Positions 43,533-54,860 of a stretch of 64,000 bases of DNA are shown in pieces. This stretch comes from MFD01275-c22 sp963705885 (lineage in GTDB: Bacteria > Actinomycetota > Actinomycetes > JACCUZ01): the NCBI GenBank assembly GCA_963705885.1, contig OY970120.1, positions 3,224,001 to 3,288,000 on the forward strand, read 5' to 3'. The notes under the pieces were generated by a model, which had not been told where the DNA came from, searched no databases, and saw nothing but the letters and a program-made list of their open reading frames with translations. Both the position numbers and the translations under genes were made by a program. How positions within the stretch are numbered: position 1 is the first letter of the stretch; every line of letters begins with the position of its first letter.

Positions 43533-44771
43533 TCAGGTGACGGTGGTCTTCGTCGCGTAGCGCTCGTCGCGGTCCTCCCCCGCGGCGACCACCTCGGCGA
43601 GGTGGCGCACGGCGTCGACGACCTCGACGTGGCGGACGTAGAGCGGCGCGAAGCCGAGCCGCACCACGTCGGGCGCGCGGTAGTCGCCGACGACGCCGCG
43701 GGCGATGAGAGCCTGCACGACGCCGTAGGCGCCCGGGTGCGACAGCGACACCTGGCTGCCCCGCTCGGCGGCGGCCCGGGGGGTGACGACCTGGAAGCCC
43801 AGCGGCTCGAGCACCGAGTCGGCGAGGGACAGGAACAGACCGGTCAGCGACAGGCTCCGCGCCCGCACGTCGGCCATCGACAGCCCGTCGAACGCGTCCA
43901 ACGCCGCGTCGAACGCGAGCAGCGACAGCATCGGCGGGGTGCCGCAGCGGAGCCGGTCGACGCCGGGCGCGGGATCGTAGGTCCCCTCCATCTCGAAGGG
44001 CCGCGCGTGCCCCGTCCACCCGGCCAGCGGCGAGCTCATCGTGTCGTGGTGGCGGCGGGCGGCCATCGCGTAGGCCGGGCAGCCCGGACCGCCGTTGAGG
44101 TACTTGTAGCCGCACCCGACCGCGAAGTCGGCCCCGCTGCCGTCGAGGTCGACCGGCAGCGCGCCCGCCGAGTGCGAGAGGTCCCAGACGGTGAGTGCGC
44201 CGGCCTCGTGCACGGCGCGCGTGACCGCCGCCATGTCGTACGCGCGCCCGGTGCGGTAGTCGACGTGGGAGAAGCTCACGACCCCGACGTCCGGGTCCAG
44301 GACGCCGTCGATCTCGCGCGGGTCGACCCGCCGGACCGTGAGCCCGAGCAGGTCGGCGACCGAGTCGGCGATGTAGAGGTCGGCCGGGAAGTTGCCGGCC
44401 TCCATGAGCAGGACCCGCCGGTCCGGCCGCAGCCGCGCCGCCGCGACCAGCAGCTTGAAGAGGTTCACCGACGTCGAGTCGGCGACGACGACCTCGTCCT
44501 CGCCCGCGCCGACCAGCCGGGCGACGCGGCCGCCGACCCGTCGCGGCGCGTCCCACCAGTCGTGCACGTTCCACGACGTGATGAGGTCGTGGCCCCACTG
44601 CTGCTCGACCACCTCGGCCATGACTGCTGCGACACCCACCGGCAGCGCGCCCAGCGAGTTGCCGTCGAGGTAGACCAGCCCGTCGGGGACCGCGAACCGC
44701 GCGCGTACGTGCGACAGCGGGTCGTCGGCGTCCAGCTTCTCGGCGGCAGATCGGGCCGCGTCAAGGTCCAC
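43533..44771 (-). CDS. kynU: Kynureninase
   Basis: 412-residue PLP enzyme that cleaves kynurenine to anthranilate and alanine. Active-site Lys is in VGCGYKYLNGGPGCPAYAMA near residue 222, and the cofactor region SFSHVDYRTGRAYDM near 165 and DLSHSAGALPVDL near 195 fit. No other kynurenine-pathway gene is visible within the window, so it probably acts with distant tryptophan-degradation genes or in a side route. GTG at 44771 gives the normal N terminus; an upstream in-frame start would add 35 residues. Confidence 0.94.
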   Translation of the reverse strand: MDLDAARSAAEKLDADDPLSHVRARFAVPDGLVYLDGNSLGALPVGVAAVMAEVVEQQWGHDLITSWNVHDWWDAPRRVGGRVARLVGAGEDEVVVADSTSVNLFKLLVAAARLRPDRRVLLMEAGNFPADLYIADSVADLLGLTVRRVDPREIDGVLDPDVGVVSFSHVDYRTGRAYDMAAVTRAVHEAGALTVWDLSHSAGALPVDLDGSGADFAVGCGYKYLNGGPGCPAYAMAARRHHDTMSSPLAGWTGHARPFEMEGTYDPAPGVDRLRCGTPPMLSLLAFDAALDAFDGLSMADVRARSLSLTGLFLSLADSVLEPLGFQVVTPRAAAERGSQVSLSHPGAYGVVQALIARGVVGDYRAPDVVRLGFAPLYVRHVEVVDAVRHLAEVVAAGEDRDERYATKTTVT

Positions 44772-44900
44772 GTCCGGAACCCTACGCACACGGTCTCCGC
44801 GTCCTTCCGGTCGCGCGGACCGAGCGTCGCCGGAGTCGACTGTTCTCGACGCTCTCCCGGTGTCCTGGGTGACCATGGGCGACGACGGGCGGAGGTCGAG

Positions 44901-46181
44901 GTGAGTATCATGGCAGGGCGGGCAGCTGTCAGCCGTGCCGCGTGCGGCGTGGCCGCCGGGACGTCACTCGTCCTGCTGGTCGCCGCCGGACGCTACGGCT
45001 ACCACCGCGACGAGCTGTACTTCCTGGCCGCCGGGGACCGGCCGGCCTGGGGCTACCCGGACCAGGGCCCGCTCGTGCCGCTGCTCGCACGGCTCGTGGA
45101 CGGCCTCGTGCCGGGCTCGCTCGTGGCCCTGCGGACCCCGTCCGCGCTCGCGACGGGGGTGACCGTGCTGCTGCCGCGCTCATCGCCCGCGAGCTCGGCG
45201 GCCGGGCCGCCGCGCAGACCCTGGCCGCTGCCTGCACGGCCGTGTCGGGGTTCGTCCTCGGCGCCGGCCACCTGCTCAGCACCACGACGTTCGACCTCAC
45301 CGCATGGACCGCGGTGTCCTGGCTCGCCGTCCGCGCGGTGCTGCGGTCCCAGGACCGGCTGTGGCCGGTGGCCGGGTCGTCGGCGGCATCGCCCTGCTCG
45401 TGAAGCCGCTGATGGCGTTCCTGCTCGTGGCCCTGGTGGTGGCCGTGCTCGCGACCGGGCCACGTCCTGTCCTGTCCTCCCGGTGGCTCTGGGCGGGCGC
45501 GCTGCTCACCGTCGCGGTCGCCGGGCCGTACGTCGGGTGGCAGGCGACCCACGGCTGGCCCCAGCTCGAGATGGGACGGGCGATCGCCGACGGCAGCTCG
45601 GGCAGCTCCGAGCCTCGGTGGGCGCTGCTGCCGTTCCAGCTCCTCCTCGTCCCCCCGGTGCTGGCGCCGGTGTGGCTGACCGGACTGGTCCGCCTGTTCC
45701 GGGACCCGGACGTCCGGCCGGTGCGGTTCCTCGGCTGGACGTACGTGGTGCTCGCGGTGACCTTCCTGGTGACGGGTGGCCGTCAACTACGACCCGGGGG
45801 AGACCGTGGGCTGGCCGCGGCTGGTGGCGCAGGTGCAGCAGGCCGTCGACTCCCTCCCGCCCGGTCAGCGGGACGGCGCGGTGGTGCTGACGGGCAACTA
45901 CGGCGAGGCGGGTGCGATCGAGCGGTTCGCGCCCCGGCCTGCGCGTGTTCAGCGGTCACAACGGTTACGCCGACTGGGGGCCGCCGCCCGACGACGCTGC
46001 ACCGGTCGTCGTCGTGGGTTCCCAGGACCTCGGGAGCGTGCTGTCGGGCTGTGAGCAGGTCGGGGTCGTGGACAACGGCATCGGTCTGGACAACGACGAG
46101 AACGGTGCGCCCATCCGGCTGTGCAGCGGGCCTACCGCGCCCTGGCGGGACGTCTGGCCGGGCGTGCGCCGCCTCGGCTGA
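44901..46181 (+). pseudogene. Decayed family-39-type glycosyltransferase
   Basis: Fragments of one multipass GT39/ArnT-like membrane glycosyltransferase lie in three reading frames in order: RYGYHRDELYFLAAGDRPAW (frame at 44901), ALIARELGGRAAAQTLAAAC (from about 45180), GGIALLVKPLMAFLLVALVV (from about 45375), AVNYDPGETVGWPRLVAQVQ (from about 45780) and RVFSGHNGYADWGPPPDDAA (from about 45940). Three frameshifts and a likely internal deletion of some 80-100 codons before AVNYDPGE are needed, so it cannot make a working enzyme. The usual product is about 500 residues that transfer sugars from a polyprenyl donor. Confidence 0.85.
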
Positions 46182-46216
46182 GGTCTTCCCGAGCCCCCCG
46201 CACCGGCGTTTGACTT

Positions 46217-46236
46217 ATGCAGGTAAGTGCCTGCAT
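46217..46236 (+). promoter_or_regulatory. Candidate ArsR operator upstream of the fusion gene
   Basis: ATGCAGG-N6-CCTGCAT is a perfect inverted repeat ending 10 bases before the start of the ArsR-SRPBCC gene. ACTTA/TAAGT overlaps it as a second inverted repeat (46213-46217 and 46224-46228). The location over the expected promoter/ribosome-binding zone fits autorepression by the fused regulator. Confidence 0.65.
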
Positions 46237-46245
46237 GATCGCGGG

Positions 46246-47052
46246 ATGGCTGCCGCAGCGAGAGGGATGGACTCGGTCTTCAGGGCGCTGGCCGACCCCA
46301 CCCGACGACTCCTGCTCGACCGTCTCCGCGGACACAACGGCCAGACGCTGAGCGAGCTGTGCGCACGCCTCGACATGGCCCGCCAGTCGGCGACACAGCA
46401 TCTGGACATCCTCGAGCAAGCCAACCTCGTCACCGTCGTACGGCGCGGACGCGAACGGCTCCACTACCTCAACCCGGCGCCGATCCACGAGATCGAGCAG
46501 CGTTGGATCTCGGAGTTCGACAAGCCCCGCCTACAAGCCATCAGCGCCATCAGGAACCAGGCAGAGGAGTACGCCATGACCACCGCACCCACGTCCGTGC
46601 CGACCTACGTCCACGTCACCTACATCCGCGCAAGCGCAGAGCAGGTCTGGCAGGCCCTGACCGACGCAGACCTGACCGCGCGCTACTGGGGACACGCCAA
46701 CGTCTCGGACTGGCAGCCCGGCTCGACCTGGGAGCACCGACGCGTCGATGGATCGGGCCACGTCGACGTGGCCGGTCGAGTGATCGAGACCGAGCCCCCG
46801 ACGCGCCTCGTCGTCACCTTCCAGGAGCCCGGCAGCGAACCCGCCGAGGGACCGTCGGTCGTCACGTTCCTCGTCGAGCCGCACCATGACATCGTCCGCC
46901 TCACCGTGACCCACGAGAACCTCGCCGACCAGGGGATGCTCAGCGGGATCTCGCACGGGTGGCCTGCGGTGCTTTCGAACCTCAAGTCGCTGCTCGAGAC
47001 CGGAAAGGTCCTCCCACGGGCGCCGTGGGAGATGTCACGGGCGGGCAGCTGA
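46246..47052 (+). CDS. ArsR-SRPBCC fusion regulator
   Basis: 268-residue protein that joins an N-terminal ArsR winged helix (MDSVFRALADPTRRLLLDRL, recognition helix ARQSATQHLDILEQANLVTV) to a C-terminal SRPBCC/AHSA1 domain (YVHVTYIRASAEQVWQALTD near residue 115 onward; FLVEPHHDIVRLTVTHENLA near 205). The SRPBCC half should bind a ligand and control the DNA-binding half. Inside the frame, ATG 46576 at the domain boundary is preceded by GAGGAG at 46564-46569, so a separate SRPBCC product is conceivable. An inverted repeat upstream is the likely operator. The TIGR03086-type gene follows after about 26 bases. Confidence 0.92.
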   Translation: MAAAARGMDSVFRALADPTRRLLLDRLRGHNGQTLSELCARLDMARQSATQHLDILEQANLVTVVRRGRERLHYLNPAPIHEIEQRWISEFDKPRLQAISAIRNQAEEYAMTTAPTSVPTYVHVTYIRASAEQVWQALTDADLTARYWGHANVSDWQPGSTWEHRRVDGSGHVDVAGRVIETEPPTRLVVTFQEPGSEPAEGPSVVTFLVEPHHDIVRLTVTHENLADQGMLSGISHGWPAVLSNLKSLLETGKVLPRAPWEMSRAGS

Positions 47053-47078
47053 GGTCGATGGGCGACGAGGGACTGTTG

Positions 47079-47681
47079 ATGACGACGTCTCCCCCGGTGA
47101 CGCTCGCCGAGAGCGTCGCGCTGTTCGAACGGTCCGCCGGGTACGCGCTCGAGGGTATGGCCGTCATCACCCACGCCGACCTCGAGCGGCCGACCACGTG
47201 CCCCGGCTGGGACCTGCGGGAGCTCGTGCTACATCTTGCCGACGCCGCAGATGCCCTCACCGGTCTCATCACCACCGGAAGACTGAGCCTCCCCACCCCC
47301 CTGCGACGGCACGACGCCGACCCCGTGGCCGTAGCGCAGGACCGGACACGATGCCTGCTCGACACCTTGCGGCTGGCGATCGATCACGACCGGCCCGATG
47401 CGACCGCCGACCGGACCGTGTGGGCGACAGGTGCGGCGCACGGCGGCGCGATCGAGTTCGCAGCACACGGCTGGGACATCAGCACAGCCTGCGGCGCAGT
47501 GCGCGACATCGAGGCCGGCCTGGCCTCCGAGGTCCTCGAGCTGTCACGGTCGCTGATCACCGACGAGACCCGCTCGCCGCAGTTCGGCCCACCTGTGACC
47601 GTCCCGGCCACCGCGACCCCGGACGACCGCCTGATCGCCTTCCTCGGCCGCCACCCGGCAACCCGCCGGGAGAACGCGTGA
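47079..47681 (+). CDS. TIGR03086/maleylpyruvate isomerase-like protein
   Basis: 200-residue protein of the mycothiol-dependent maleylpyruvate isomerase-like (DinB-type four-helix) superfamily, TIGR03086 group. Its N-terminal LERPTTCPGWDLRELVLHLA (about residue 29) has the CPGWDxxxxxxH metal-site pattern, and the second metal His probably is in IEFAAHGWDISTAC near residue 128. Reaction unknown. ATG 47079 has GAGGGA ahead; ATG 47058 is an alternative. Probably in one operon with the ArsR-SRPBCC gene. Confidence 0.87.
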   Translation: MTTSPPVTLAESVALFERSAGYALEGMAVITHADLERPTTCPGWDLRELVLHLADAADALTGLITTGRLSLPTPLRRHDADPVAVAQDRTRCLLDTLRLAIDHDRPDATADRTVWATGAAHGGAIEFAAHGWDISTACGAVRDIEAGLASEVLELSRSLITDETRSPQFGPPVTVPATATPDDRLIAFLGRHPATRRENA

Positions 47682-47696
47682 CTGCGATGCGGCCGG

Positions 47697-48587
47697 TCAG
47701 ACGAACACCGCGACAGCCTTGGTAGTGGCGCCGCGCTCCTCGACCAGCGCCAGGAAGGTGCCGTCGGGCGCGAAGACAGCGACCGGGCCACCGTCGAGGC
47801 CGGCGGAGGCGATCGGGCCGCCGTGCGAGAGCACCCGGGCCTCGTCCTCGGAGACGTCGCGGGCCGGGAAGGCCGCGCGGGCCGCGTCGGCGATCGGCAG
47901 CACCACCAGGTCGTCGGCCAGCGCGTCGAGGGTGTGCGCCACGGCGAGGTCGTAGGGCCCGACCCGGGTGCGGCGCAGCGAGGTGAGGTGTCCCCCGACG
48001 CCGAGCGACGCACCGAGGTCGCGGGCGAGCGCGCGGACGTACGTCCCGCTCGAGCAGACCACCCGGACGTCGACGTCGACGAGCCCCGGCTCACGGCGGA
48101 CGTCCAGGACCGTCAGCTCGTGCACCGTGACCCGTCTCGGGGCCAGCTCGACCTGCTCGCCCTCACGCACCCGCTGGTAAGCCCGCTTGCCGTCCACCTT
48201 CACCGCGCTCACGGCCGAGGGGACCTGCTCGATGTCGCCGGTCAGCGGCACGAGAGCAGCGTGCAGCGCGCCGTCCGTGACGCCGTCTGCCGGGGTGGTC
48301 GCGAGGACGTCACCCTCCGCGTCGTCGGTGACGGTCGTCGCGCCCAGCCGGACCGTCGCGTCGTACGCCTTCTCGGTGAGCGCGAGGTGGCCGAGCAGCC
48401 GGGTCGCGCGGTTGACGCCGACGACGAGGACGCCCGTCGCCATCGGGTCCAGCGTCCCCGCGTGACCCACCTTGCGCGTGCCGGCCAGCCTGCGGACCCG
48501 GGCGACGACGTCGTGGGAGGTCAGGCCGGCGGGCTTGTCGACGACGACCAGCCCGTCACCGCTCGGTGTCGTCACCCGCGTCGTCAT
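47697..48587 (-). CDS. truB: tRNA pseudouridine(55) synthase
   Basis: 296-residue enzyme isomerising U55 in the T-loop of tRNAs. GLVVVDKPAGLTSHDVVARV near the start, catalytic Asp in GHAGTLDPMATGVLVVGVN near residue 45, and SSGTYVRALARDLGASLGVG near 175. Its start region overlaps the rbfA 3' end by about 30 bases. Start could be GTG 48575 instead of ATG 48587. Last gene of the infB-rbfA-truB unit, and it converges on the TIGR03086-type gene. Confidence 0.94.
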   Translation of the reverse strand: MTTRVTTPSGDGLVVVDKPAGLTSHDVVARVRRLAGTRKVGHAGTLDPMATGVLVVGVNRATRLLGHLALTEKAYDATVRLGATTVTDDAEGDVLATTPADGVTDGALHAALVPLTGDIEQVPSAVSAVKVDGKRAYQRVREGEQVELAPRRVTVHELTVLDVRREPGLVDVDVRVVCSSGTYVRALARDLGASLGVGGHLTSLRRTRVGPYDLAVAHTLDALADDLVVLPIADAARAAFPARDVSEDEARVLSHGGPIASAGLDGGPVAVFAPDGTFLALVEERGATTKAVAVFV

Positions 48588-49023
48588 CCTCGTCGTCGGC
48601 ATCGACCCGGGGCGCCTTGTACGGGTCGGCGTCCCCGGCGTAGGTCGCGCCCGCCGCGGCCCGGTGCACCTCGGCGTCGGACGCGGCGACCTGGGCGAGC
48701 AGGTCCTCGATGTGCGCCGCGTTCTCCGGCACGCCGTCCGCGATGAACGTCAGCGACGGCGTGTGACGCACGCCGGTCTGGCGCCCGACCTCGGAGCGGA
48801 GCACTCCCCGCGCGCTCTCCAGCGCCGCTGCCGTGTCGGTCTTCTCCGTCTCGTCGCCGAGCACGGTGTAGAAGACGGTCGCCTGCTGCAGGTCGTTGGT
48901 GACCCGCGCGTCGGTGATGGTGATGAACCCGAGGCGGGGGTCCTTGACCCGCATCTCGAGGGTCTCGGCCACCACGACCTTGATGCGGTCTGCCAGCTTG
49001 CGCGCTCGCGCGGCGTCCACCAC
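48556..49023 (-). CDS. rbfA: 30S ribosome-binding factor RbfA
   Basis: 155-residue 30S maturation factor, about 30 residues longer than E. coli RbfA because of an acidic tail (DADDEDDDAGDDTER). Type-II KH fold: ARKLADRIKVVVAETLEMRV near residue 8, KDPRLGFITITDARVTNDLQ near 27 and RQTGVRHTPSLTFIADGVPE near 80. Lies 30 bases after the DUF503 gene. GTG start. Confidence 0.94.
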   Translation of the reverse strand: MVDAARARKLADRIKVVVAETLEMRVKDPRLGFITITDARVTNDLQQATVFYTVLGDETEKTDTAAALESARGVLRSEVGRQTGVRHTPSLTFIADGVPENAAHIEDLLAQVAASDAEVHRAAAGATYAGDADPYKAPRVDADDEDDDAGDDTER

Positions 49024-49053
49024 GGCTACCGGGCCTCCTGCTCGTCGGCGGAC

Positions 49054-49350
49054 CTAGTCGTCCGCGCTGCTGCTGAACCGCTGCCGTGCCGACAGCAGCT
49101 CCACCTCGGGCCGCCCGGCGACCAGCCGCTCGCACGCGTCGAGCACCTCGACACAGTGCGTGCGGTCGGCCGACACGACGGCGACCCCGACGAGAGCGCG
49201 GCGGTGCAGGTCGAGGTGACCTGCCTCCGCCGCGCTCACGTCGTACTTCCTGCGCAGCTCGGCGACCACGGGCCGGACGAGCGAGCGCTTCTGCTTCAGC
49301 GACCGTACGTCGCCGAGGAGCAGGTCGAGCTCCAGGCTGCCGACGTACAA
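49054..49350 (-). CDS. DUF503 family protein, TTG start
   Basis: 98-residue protein in the conserved infB-DUF503-rbfA arrangement, function unknown (YlxP family). YVGSLELDLLLGDVRSLKQK at the start and RRKYDVSAAEAGHLDLHRRA near residue 33. The likely start is TTG 49350, preceded at 7 bases by GGAAAGG; the sequence before it does not resemble the family. Short gene that starts 14 bases after infB. Confidence 0.85.
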   Translation of the reverse strand: MYVGSLELDLLLGDVRSLKQKRSLVRPVVAELRRKYDVSAAEAGHLDLHRRALVGVAVVSADRTHCVEVLDACERLVAGRPEVELLSARQRFSSSADD

Positions 49351-49364
49351 CAGCGGCCTTTCCG

Positions 49365-52124
<2,760 letters not shown>

Positions 52125-52464
52125 AACTCTCCTGTCTCGGTCCGGGCCGGTGTCGGCGACGGACCGTCGTTACTGCACGGGGGCACTCATGGGTGCGTGC
52201 TCATCGGGTGCTCATGGCGTCTCGACTCGCTCTCGGTACTGGGACGGTCGTTCCGCACGCGGACGGCGATGCTCGACGTGCGCATGCCCGCGGGCGTGGG
52301 AGACCTGCGCCAGGGCGCAGGAGTCTGCTCGCGGTCCTGGGCAGTCTAACGCGTACGCACCCGCGGGGCATCCCGCGGACCTCGCGACACATCCGGTGCG
52401 GGACCCGGCGCGTGGGGCGAGCGGTCGTCCCGTCGTTCCCTGAGGCCGCGGATGCGTCGGAGGG
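52125..52464 (-). other. infB leader/intergenic region with two hairpins
   Basis: A 340-base gap without a gene between ylxR and infB. Two perfect stems occur: CCGCGGG-GCAT-CCCGCGG at 52361-52378 and CCTGCGCC-AG-GGCGCAGG at 52304-52321. Between them TAGACT (52343-52348, minus strand) could be a -10. The layout suggests a terminator for nusA/ylxR, an infB promoter and a structured leader, but the -35 is poor. Confidence 0.45.
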
Positions 52465-52734
52465 TCAGGGCTGCACCTCGGGCGGCCGAGGGACCAGGGC
52501 GTGGCGCACCGCCGACGCGTCGAGGGGGCCGGGCACGCGCAGGGCGCGCGGGAACGCCCGGCGCCGCTCGGCCAGCTCGAGGCAGGCGGGGTCGCGGTGC
52601 AGGTGGGCGCCGCGGCCGGGCAGTCGGCGCCCGGGGTCGGGGACGAGCGAGCCGTCGCGCGCGACGACGCGCAGCAGGGCGGCGGCAGGGGCCCGGCTCC
52701 GGCACCCGACGCACGTGCGGACCGGGTCGGCCAC
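52465..52734 (-). CDS. ylxR: YlxR (DUF448) RNA-binding protein
   Basis: 89-residue YlxR-family protein encoded between nusA and infB in most bacteria; recent work in other species ties it to RNase P and to transcription. PVRTCVGCRSRAPAAALLRV near the start has the CxxC-type RTCVGCR motif, and GRRLPGRGAHLHRDPACLEL near residue 35 is typical. GTG 52734, preceded by GAGG at 5 bases across the nusA stop, is a better start than ATG 52764. Confidence 0.9.
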   Translation of the reverse strand: MADPVRTCVGCRSRAPAAALLRVVARDGSLVPDPGRRLPGRGAHLHRDPACLELAERRRAFPRALRVPGPLDASAVRHALVPRPPEVQP

Positions 52735-52741
52735 GCCGGCC

Positions 52742-53755
52742 TCAGCCCGGCTCGGTGCCGGCATCCACCGGGGGCGACTCCGCGGCCGCGGGCGCCACGT
52801 CGGGGCGGATGTCGATGCGCCAGCCGGTCAGCCGCGCCGCGAGCCGGGCGTTCTGCCCCTCGCGCCCGATCGCCAGCGACAGCTGGTAGTCCGGGACGAT
52901 GATCCGCGCGGCGCGGGCGTCGGCGTCCACGATCTCGACCGAGCTCACCCGCGCCGGCTGCAGCGCCTGGGCGATGAAGGTGGCCGGGTCGTCGGACCAG
53001 TCGACGATGTCGATCTTCTCGCCGTGCAGCTCGGCCATCACCGCTCGCGCCCGCGCGCCCATGGGGCCGATGCAGGCGCCCTTCGCGTTCACGCCGGACC
53101 GGTGGGAGGTCACCGCGATCTTGGTGCGGTGGCCCGCCTCGCGGGCGACCGCCTTGATCTCGACGGTGCCGTCGGCGATCTCGGGCACCTCGAGGGCGAA
53201 CAGCTTGCGCACGAGGTTCGGGTGGGTGCGCGAGAGCGTGATGGACGGCCCCCGCATCCCCTTGCGCACCTGCACGACGTAGCAGCGCAGCCGGCTGCCG
53301 TGATCGTACGACTCACCGGGCACCTGCTCCGGCGGTGGCAGCACGGCCTCGATGCGCCCGAGGTCGACGAAGACGTTGCGCGGGTCCTTGCCCTGCTGGA
53401 TGACCCCGGAGACGATGTCGCCCTCCTTGCCGGCGAACTCGCCGTAGGTCTGCTCGTCCTCCGCGTCGCGCAGCCGCTGGAGGATCACCTGCTTCGCGGT
53501 CGTCGCGGCGATGCGTCCGAAGCCGGTGGGCGTGTCGTCCCACTCGCGCAGGACCACGCCCTCGTCGTCGGTCTGCGCGGCCCACACCGTGACGTGTCCG
53601 CTCTTGCGGTCGAGCTCGACGCGGGCGGTCGGCTGGTGGCCGTCGGTGCGCTGGTAGGCGGTGAGCAGCGCCGCCTCGATGGCCTCCACGAGCAGCGAGA
53701 ACGAGATCTCCTTCTCGCGCTCCAGAGCCCGCAGCGCGGACATGTCGATGTCCAC
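52742..53755 (-). CDS. nusA: Transcription termination/antitermination factor NusA
   Basis: 337-residue NusA with N-terminal RNA-polymerase domain (MSALRALEREKEISFSLLVE), S1 domain, and two KH domains (ACIGPMGARARAVMAELHGE near residue 230; SLAIGREGQNARLAARLTGW near 295). It lacks the C-terminal acidic repeats of E. coli NusA, as usual for actinobacteria. GTG start 3 bases after the rimP stop; both take part in pausing control and in 30S maturation. Confidence 0.95.
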   Translation of the reverse strand: MDIDMSALRALEREKEISFSLLVEAIEAALLTAYQRTDGHQPTARVELDRKSGHVTVWAAQTDDEGVVLREWDDTPTGFGRIAATTAKQVILQRLRDAEDEQTYGEFAGKEGDIVSGVIQQGKDPRNVFVDLGRIEAVLPPPEQVPGESYDHGSRLRCYVVQVRKGMRGPSITLSRTHPNLVRKLFALEVPEIADGTVEIKAVAREAGHRTKIAVTSHRSGVNAKGACIGPMGARARAVMAELHGEKIDIVDWSDDPATFIAQALQPARVSSVEIVDADARAARIIVPDYQLSLAIGREGQNARLAARLTGWRIDIRPDVAPAAAESPPVDAGTEPG

Positions 53756-53758
53756 GGC

Positions 53759-54232
53759 TCAGCCCTCCTCGGTCCCGCGCCTGAACTCGACCTGGACCCG
53801 CCCGGACGTGACGTCGGACAGCGGCAGCCGGGTCGGGGCGCCGTCGACGTCGAGCGTCACCGCGTGGTCGTCGGCCTCGGTGACCCGTCCCGCGACCGTG
53901 CTTCCGTCGGCGAGCGAGGCCGTCACGAGCCTGCTGCGGGCGCGGCGCCAGTGGCGGGCCTCGGTGAGGGGGCGGTCGACGCCGGGCGAGGTGACCTCCA
54001 GGACGTACGGCGCGCCGCCCATCGCATCGGAGTCGTCCAGCGCCGCGGCCACGGCCGTGCTGACCTCGGCCACGGTGTCGAGGCCCACCCCGCCGTCACC
54101 GTCGACGACGACGCGCAGCATCCGGCGCTTGCCGGCGGGGGTGACCGTGACGTCCTCGAGGTCGAGCCCGTGGTCGCCGACGACCGGCCGGAGCAGCCCT
54201 AGCAGCGCCTCGCGGTCCGATGCTCTTGCCAC
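53759..54232 (-). CDS. rimP: Ribosome maturation factor RimP
   Basis: 157-residue 30S assembly factor of the YhbC/RimP family. HGLDLEDVTVTPAGKRRMLR near residue 20, the conserved MGGAPYVLEVTSPGVDRPLT near 72 and the C-terminal SH3-like domain LVTASLADGSTVAGRVTEAD. First gene of the rimP-nusA-ylxR-infB block, with GTG start and a GAGG-type ribosome-binding site. Confidence 0.95.
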   Translation of the reverse strand: MARASDREALLGLLRPVVGDHGLDLEDVTVTPAGKRRMLRVVVDGDGGVGLDTVAEVSTAVAAALDDSDAMGGAPYVLEVTSPGVDRPLTEARHWRRARSRLVTASLADGSTVAGRVTEADDHAVTLDVDGAPTRLPLSDVTSGRVQVEFRRGTEEG

Positions 54233-54347
54233 GTCGGACCCTCCTCGCTCTGCTGTTGTCAGGCCGTGCCCGCCGGTCGGTCGGGCCCTGCCGGTGCGTG
54301 CCGCGCACCCCGACGATAGCGGGCGGCCTCCGTGCGATCATCACCCC

Positions 54348-54860
54348 ATGACGCGGCCGGCGCCCCGCCCGCCCAGGCGGCGCGACGTGCTGGTGGGCGG
54401 CGGTCTGCTGGCCCTCGCCGGCTGCCTCCCGGGCGACGAGCGCGCTGCACCCGCCGTCCGGCCCGAGGTGCGGCTGCGCAACCGGGTCGCGACGGAGGTG
54501 GCGGCGCTGGAGACGCTCTACGCGGCGGTCCTCGCCCGCTTCCCGGGCGCCCGCGACGAGCTGTCGCCGCTGGCCGCCGAGCACACGGCGCACCTCGCCG
54601 CCCTGCGCGGCCCGGCGCCGGGGCCGACCGGCTCGGCGTCGCCGACGACGGGGTCACCGGCCCCGACGCCTCCTCCACCCGCCGTTCCCGGCACCCTCGA
54701 GGCGGCCCGCGGCGCGCTGGCCGTGGCCGAGCGGACGGCGTCGGACCGGCGGGCCCGCCAGGCGGTCGGCACGACGACCGGGACGGCCCGGCTGCTGGCC
54801 TCGATCGCCGCCTGCGAGGCCGCGCACGCGGCGCTGCTCGGCGCGGTGGAGGACCGGTGA
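54348..54860 (+). CDS. Lipoprotein with helical ferritin-like pattern
   Basis: 170-residue protein. RPPRRRDVLVGGGLLALAGC has an Arg-Arg run and a lipobox LAGC, so it is a lipoprotein, possibly exported by Tat. The mature part has helices with Glu/His spacing (EVAALETLYAAVLARFPGAR, LAAEHTAHLAALRG, LLASIAACEAAHAALLGAV), a Ser/Thr/Pro-rich linker in the middle. I see no recognised family, though the pattern resembles the DUF4439 partner encoded next to it with GTGA overlap. Divergent from rimP. Confidence 0.8.
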   Translation: MTRPAPRPPRRRDVLVGGGLLALAGCLPGDERAAPAVRPEVRLRNRVATEVAALETLYAAVLARFPGARDELSPLAAEHTAHLAALRGPAPGPTGSASPTTGSPAPTPPPPAVPGTLEAARGALAVAERTASDRRARQAVGTTTGTARLLASIAACEAAHAALLGAVEDR

